From contig NZ_FOQI01000002.1 in assembly GCF_900113705.1 (NCBI RefSeq), forward strand, positions 310,001 through 374,000: a DNA stretch of 64,000 nt, given 5' to 3'. Positions within the stretch are counted from its first letter, which is position 1; each line of letters starts with the position of its first letter. Shown one piece after another: positions 62,308 to 64,000 of the stretch. The stretch comes from Collimonas sp. OK307. Its GTDB lineage: Bacteria > Pseudomonadota > Gammaproteobacteria > Burkholderiales > Burkholderiaceae_D. Below the pieces are notes generated by a model. The model did not search any database and was not told the origin of the DNA. It worked only from the letters and a program-made list of their open reading frames with translations. Made by a program: the position numbers and the translations under genes.

Positions 62308-62904
62308 TCAGGCCTTGAAAGTCCCCTCGGAAACCAAAGCTTGCAATGGCAAACGCGGGCTTGGCTCTTCCTTGGCGCGCAAACCTTCCGGCAACATGGC
62401 TTTATCGCCGATCTTGCCGATGGCTACCGCAGCTTCAATCGCGAAATCGGCAGGGATATTCAGTTCGGTGCGCGTCTTTTCCTTGTCGAAACCGGCCATG
62501 CCGTGTGCATGCCAGCCGGACAAGCTGGCTTGCAGCGCCAGGTAACCCCAGGCTGAACCGGCGTCGAAAGAGTGGGTCGGCATCGGGTGTTCTTCGCTGC
62601 TGCCCGGTGGCGCAAAGGTGGTTTTCGACAAGACGATCACCAATGCCGCTGCATTTTCCGCCCAGCTGCGGTTGAAATCGTTGAGCAAAGGCAGCAGGTT
62701 GTTCCAGTGCGGTGTGCCGCGGCGTGCGAACACGAAACGCCAAGGTTGCGAGTTGTAGGACGATGGCGCCCAGCGTGCCGCTTCCAGGATGGTCAGCAAT
62801 TCTTGTTCGGAAATCTCGTCATTGGCATAGGCGCGTGGCGACCAGCGGCTGAGAAATTGCGGGTGGGCAGGGTGGTCGGCTACACGTGGTGTGGACTGGG
62901 TCAT
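62308..62904 (-). CDS. Nitroreductase family protein
   Basis: 198 residues. FMN-dependent oxidoreductase fold: RWSPRAYANDEISEQELLTILEAARWAPSSYNSQPWRFVFAR is the classic FMN-binding start; GSAWGYLALQASLSGWHAHGMAGFD and AVAIGKIGD follow. It reduces nitro compounds or quinones with NAD(P)H; the physiological substrate is unknown. CAGGAACC precedes the ATG. Confidence 0.87.
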   Translation of the reverse strand: MTQSTPRVADHPAHPQFLSRWSPRAYANDEISEQELLTILEAARWAPSSYNSQPWRFVFARRGTPHWNNLLPLLNDFNRSWAENAAALVIVLSKTTFAPPGSSEEHPMPTHSFDAGSAWGYLALQASLSGWHAHGMAGFDKEKTRTELNIPADFAIEAAVAIGKIGDKAMLPEGLRAKEEPSPRLPLQALVSEGTFKA

Positions 62905-63106
62905 GAGGTTCCTGTAGACAAATTAACAAGGCAAAATCGTTGCGGCCACGGGCGGTTTAGATGCGTTTCGGAAACTTGTCAAAAATGCTCTGGCCGAGAC
63001 GCAGCATCTTAGCAGCTGTTTTTGATGCTTGCAGCGCGCGGCTGGATTTACCGGATGTTGTAATCTGGCAGTGGCAAGCAGGGTGAAGATTGCGCCGCCA
63101 AGCCGG

Positions 63107-63112
63107 TATAAT
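63107..63112 (+). promoter_or_regulatory. -10 element of argS
   Basis: Perfect TATAAT 84 bases before the argS start; a -35 candidate GTGAAG lies 18 bases upstream. Confidence 0.5.
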
Positions 63113-63196
63113 CGAGAATAATCAAGTAAATGGGGCTGTCCCATAGACTTTTCGCATTAATCCAGTACGGCCTCCGTACTATTGACCACCTATCCT

Positions 63197-64000
63197 ATGC
63201 TTGCACCACAGAAACAACAGATCATCGACCTTTTCAACGCTGCCCTGCAGCCTATTATTGCCGGCAGCGAGCTGCAGCCGATCGTGACGCTGGAGCGTCC
63301 GCGCGATCCTTCACACGGCGACGTCGCCTGCAATATCGCCATGCAACTGGCCAAGCCGCTGAAAAAGAACCCGCGTGAACTGGCGCAAGCCCTGGTAGCG
63401 GCAGTGCTGGCCAGCACCGAACATCGCGATCTGATCGAATCCGCTGAAATCGCCGGCCCGGGCTTCATCAACCTGCGTTTGACGGCGGCGGCCAAGCAAC
63501 AGGTGGTCAAGAGCGTGCTGCAAGAAGGCGCCGACTTCGGCAAGAGCAAGCTTGGCGCCGGCAAAAAAGTGCTGGTCGAGTTCGTGTCTGCCAATCCGAC
63601 CGGACCTTTGCATGTAGGCCACGGCCGCCAGGGCGCGCTCGGCGATGCCATGTCTGCGCTGTTCGAGATACAAGGTTACGACGTCACCCGCGAGTTTTAT
63701 TACAACGACGCCGGTGTCCAGATCGCTACCCTGGCGACTTCCGTGCAGGCGCGCGCCAACGGCTTCAAGCCGGGCGATGCTGCATGGCCGGAAAACGCCT
63801 ACAACGGTGATTACATTGCCGATATTGCCCAGGATTTCCTGGCGAAGAAGACGGTTGCCGCCAGCGATGGCGAACCGGTGACCGCCAGTGGCGACATTAA
63901 CGATATCGAATCGATCCGCAAATTCGCCGTCGCTTACCTGCGCCGCGAGCAGGATCTGGATTTGCTGGCCTTCGGCGTCAAGTTCGATAACTATTACCTG
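63197..64000 (+). CDS. argS: Arginyl-tRNA synthetase, N-terminal part
   Basis: The first 268 codons; the gene runs off the window. It attaches arginine to tRNA-Arg. The N-terminal tRNA-binding domain ([37 protein letters not shown]) is followed by [26 protein letters not shown] with the class I HIGH-type motif HVGH, then YYNDAGVQI. No Shine-Dalgarno stands out before ATG 63197. Confidence 0.93.
   Translation, partial: MLAPQKQQIIDLFNAALQPIIAGSELQPIVTLERPRDPSHGDVACNIAMQLAKPLKKNPRELAQALVAAVLASTEHRDLIESAEIAGPGFINLRLTAAAKQQVVKSVLQEGADFGKSKLGAGKKVLVEFVSANPTGPLHVGHGRQGALGDAMSALFEIQGYDVTREFYYNDAGVQIATLATSVQARANGFKPGDAAWPENAYNGDYIADIAQDFLAKKTVAASDGEPVTASGDINDIESIRKFAVAYLRREQDLDLLAFGVKFDNYYL

Overview
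The window looks like chromosome from a betaproteobacterium of the order Burkholderiales. Protein style (HemE, PriA, RdgC, Rnk, ArgS), moderate-to-high GC and the pairing of hemE with priA suggest Oxalobacteraceae, perhaps Collimonas, Herbaspirillum or a relative. The family assignment is inference; no database search was possible.

Layout. (1) 0-8 kb: a GABA/polyamine catabolic operon (gabT, a four-gene Pot-type ABC importer, gabD) with a divergent MocR-type regulator and a clear terminator. (2) 8-18 kb: a SbmA/BacA-like ABC protein, an MFS exporter behind a two-hairpin leader, a phytanoyl-CoA-type dioxygenase divergent from an AraC regulator, an M20 amidohydrolase divergent from a LysR regulator, and an agmatinase/guanidinobutyrase-type ureohydrolase divergent from another LysR regulator. 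The ureohydrolase could feed GABA or putrescine into the first operon. (3) 18-22 kb: hemE and priA separated by about 840 bp of AT-rich DNA carrying a DnaA-box cluster and two 66-bp direct repeats. (4) 22-28 kb: a FadR-type regulator with a rhamnose mutarotase, two divergent RcsB-like response regulators whose phospho-acceptor Asp is Glu, a methyltransferase and an Ada-AlkA fusion. (5) 28-39.6 kb: a gamma-glutamyltransferase, then an accessory region ending at tRNA-Arg. It holds lipoproteins, a serine recombinase, an AbiJ-like protein, a DUF5710 protein, a trypsin-like protease and a membrane/coiled-coil protein. Between the genes lie several decayed units made of a perfect palindrome joined to the 3' half of a resolvase gene. 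(6) 39.9-51 kb: housekeeping genes (cytochrome c, OmpA lipoprotein, a YqjD/YqjE-like stress operon, rnk, tRNA-Val and tRNA-Asp, a diguanylate cyclase, rdgC, a Rep-type helicase). (7) 51-57.5 kb: a chaperone-usher fimbrial cluster next to relics of a response regulator and an IS110-type transposase. (8) 57.5-64 kb: a MITE-like element, a GntR/UTRA regulator with a repetitive N-terminus, an MGDG-synthase-like glycosyltransferase, an EamA transporter, a nitroreductase and the start of argS.

The strongest leads are the DnaA-box region between hemE and priA, the palindrome-resolvase repeat family, the Glu-substituted response-regulator pair, and the possible defence genes beside tRNA-Arg.
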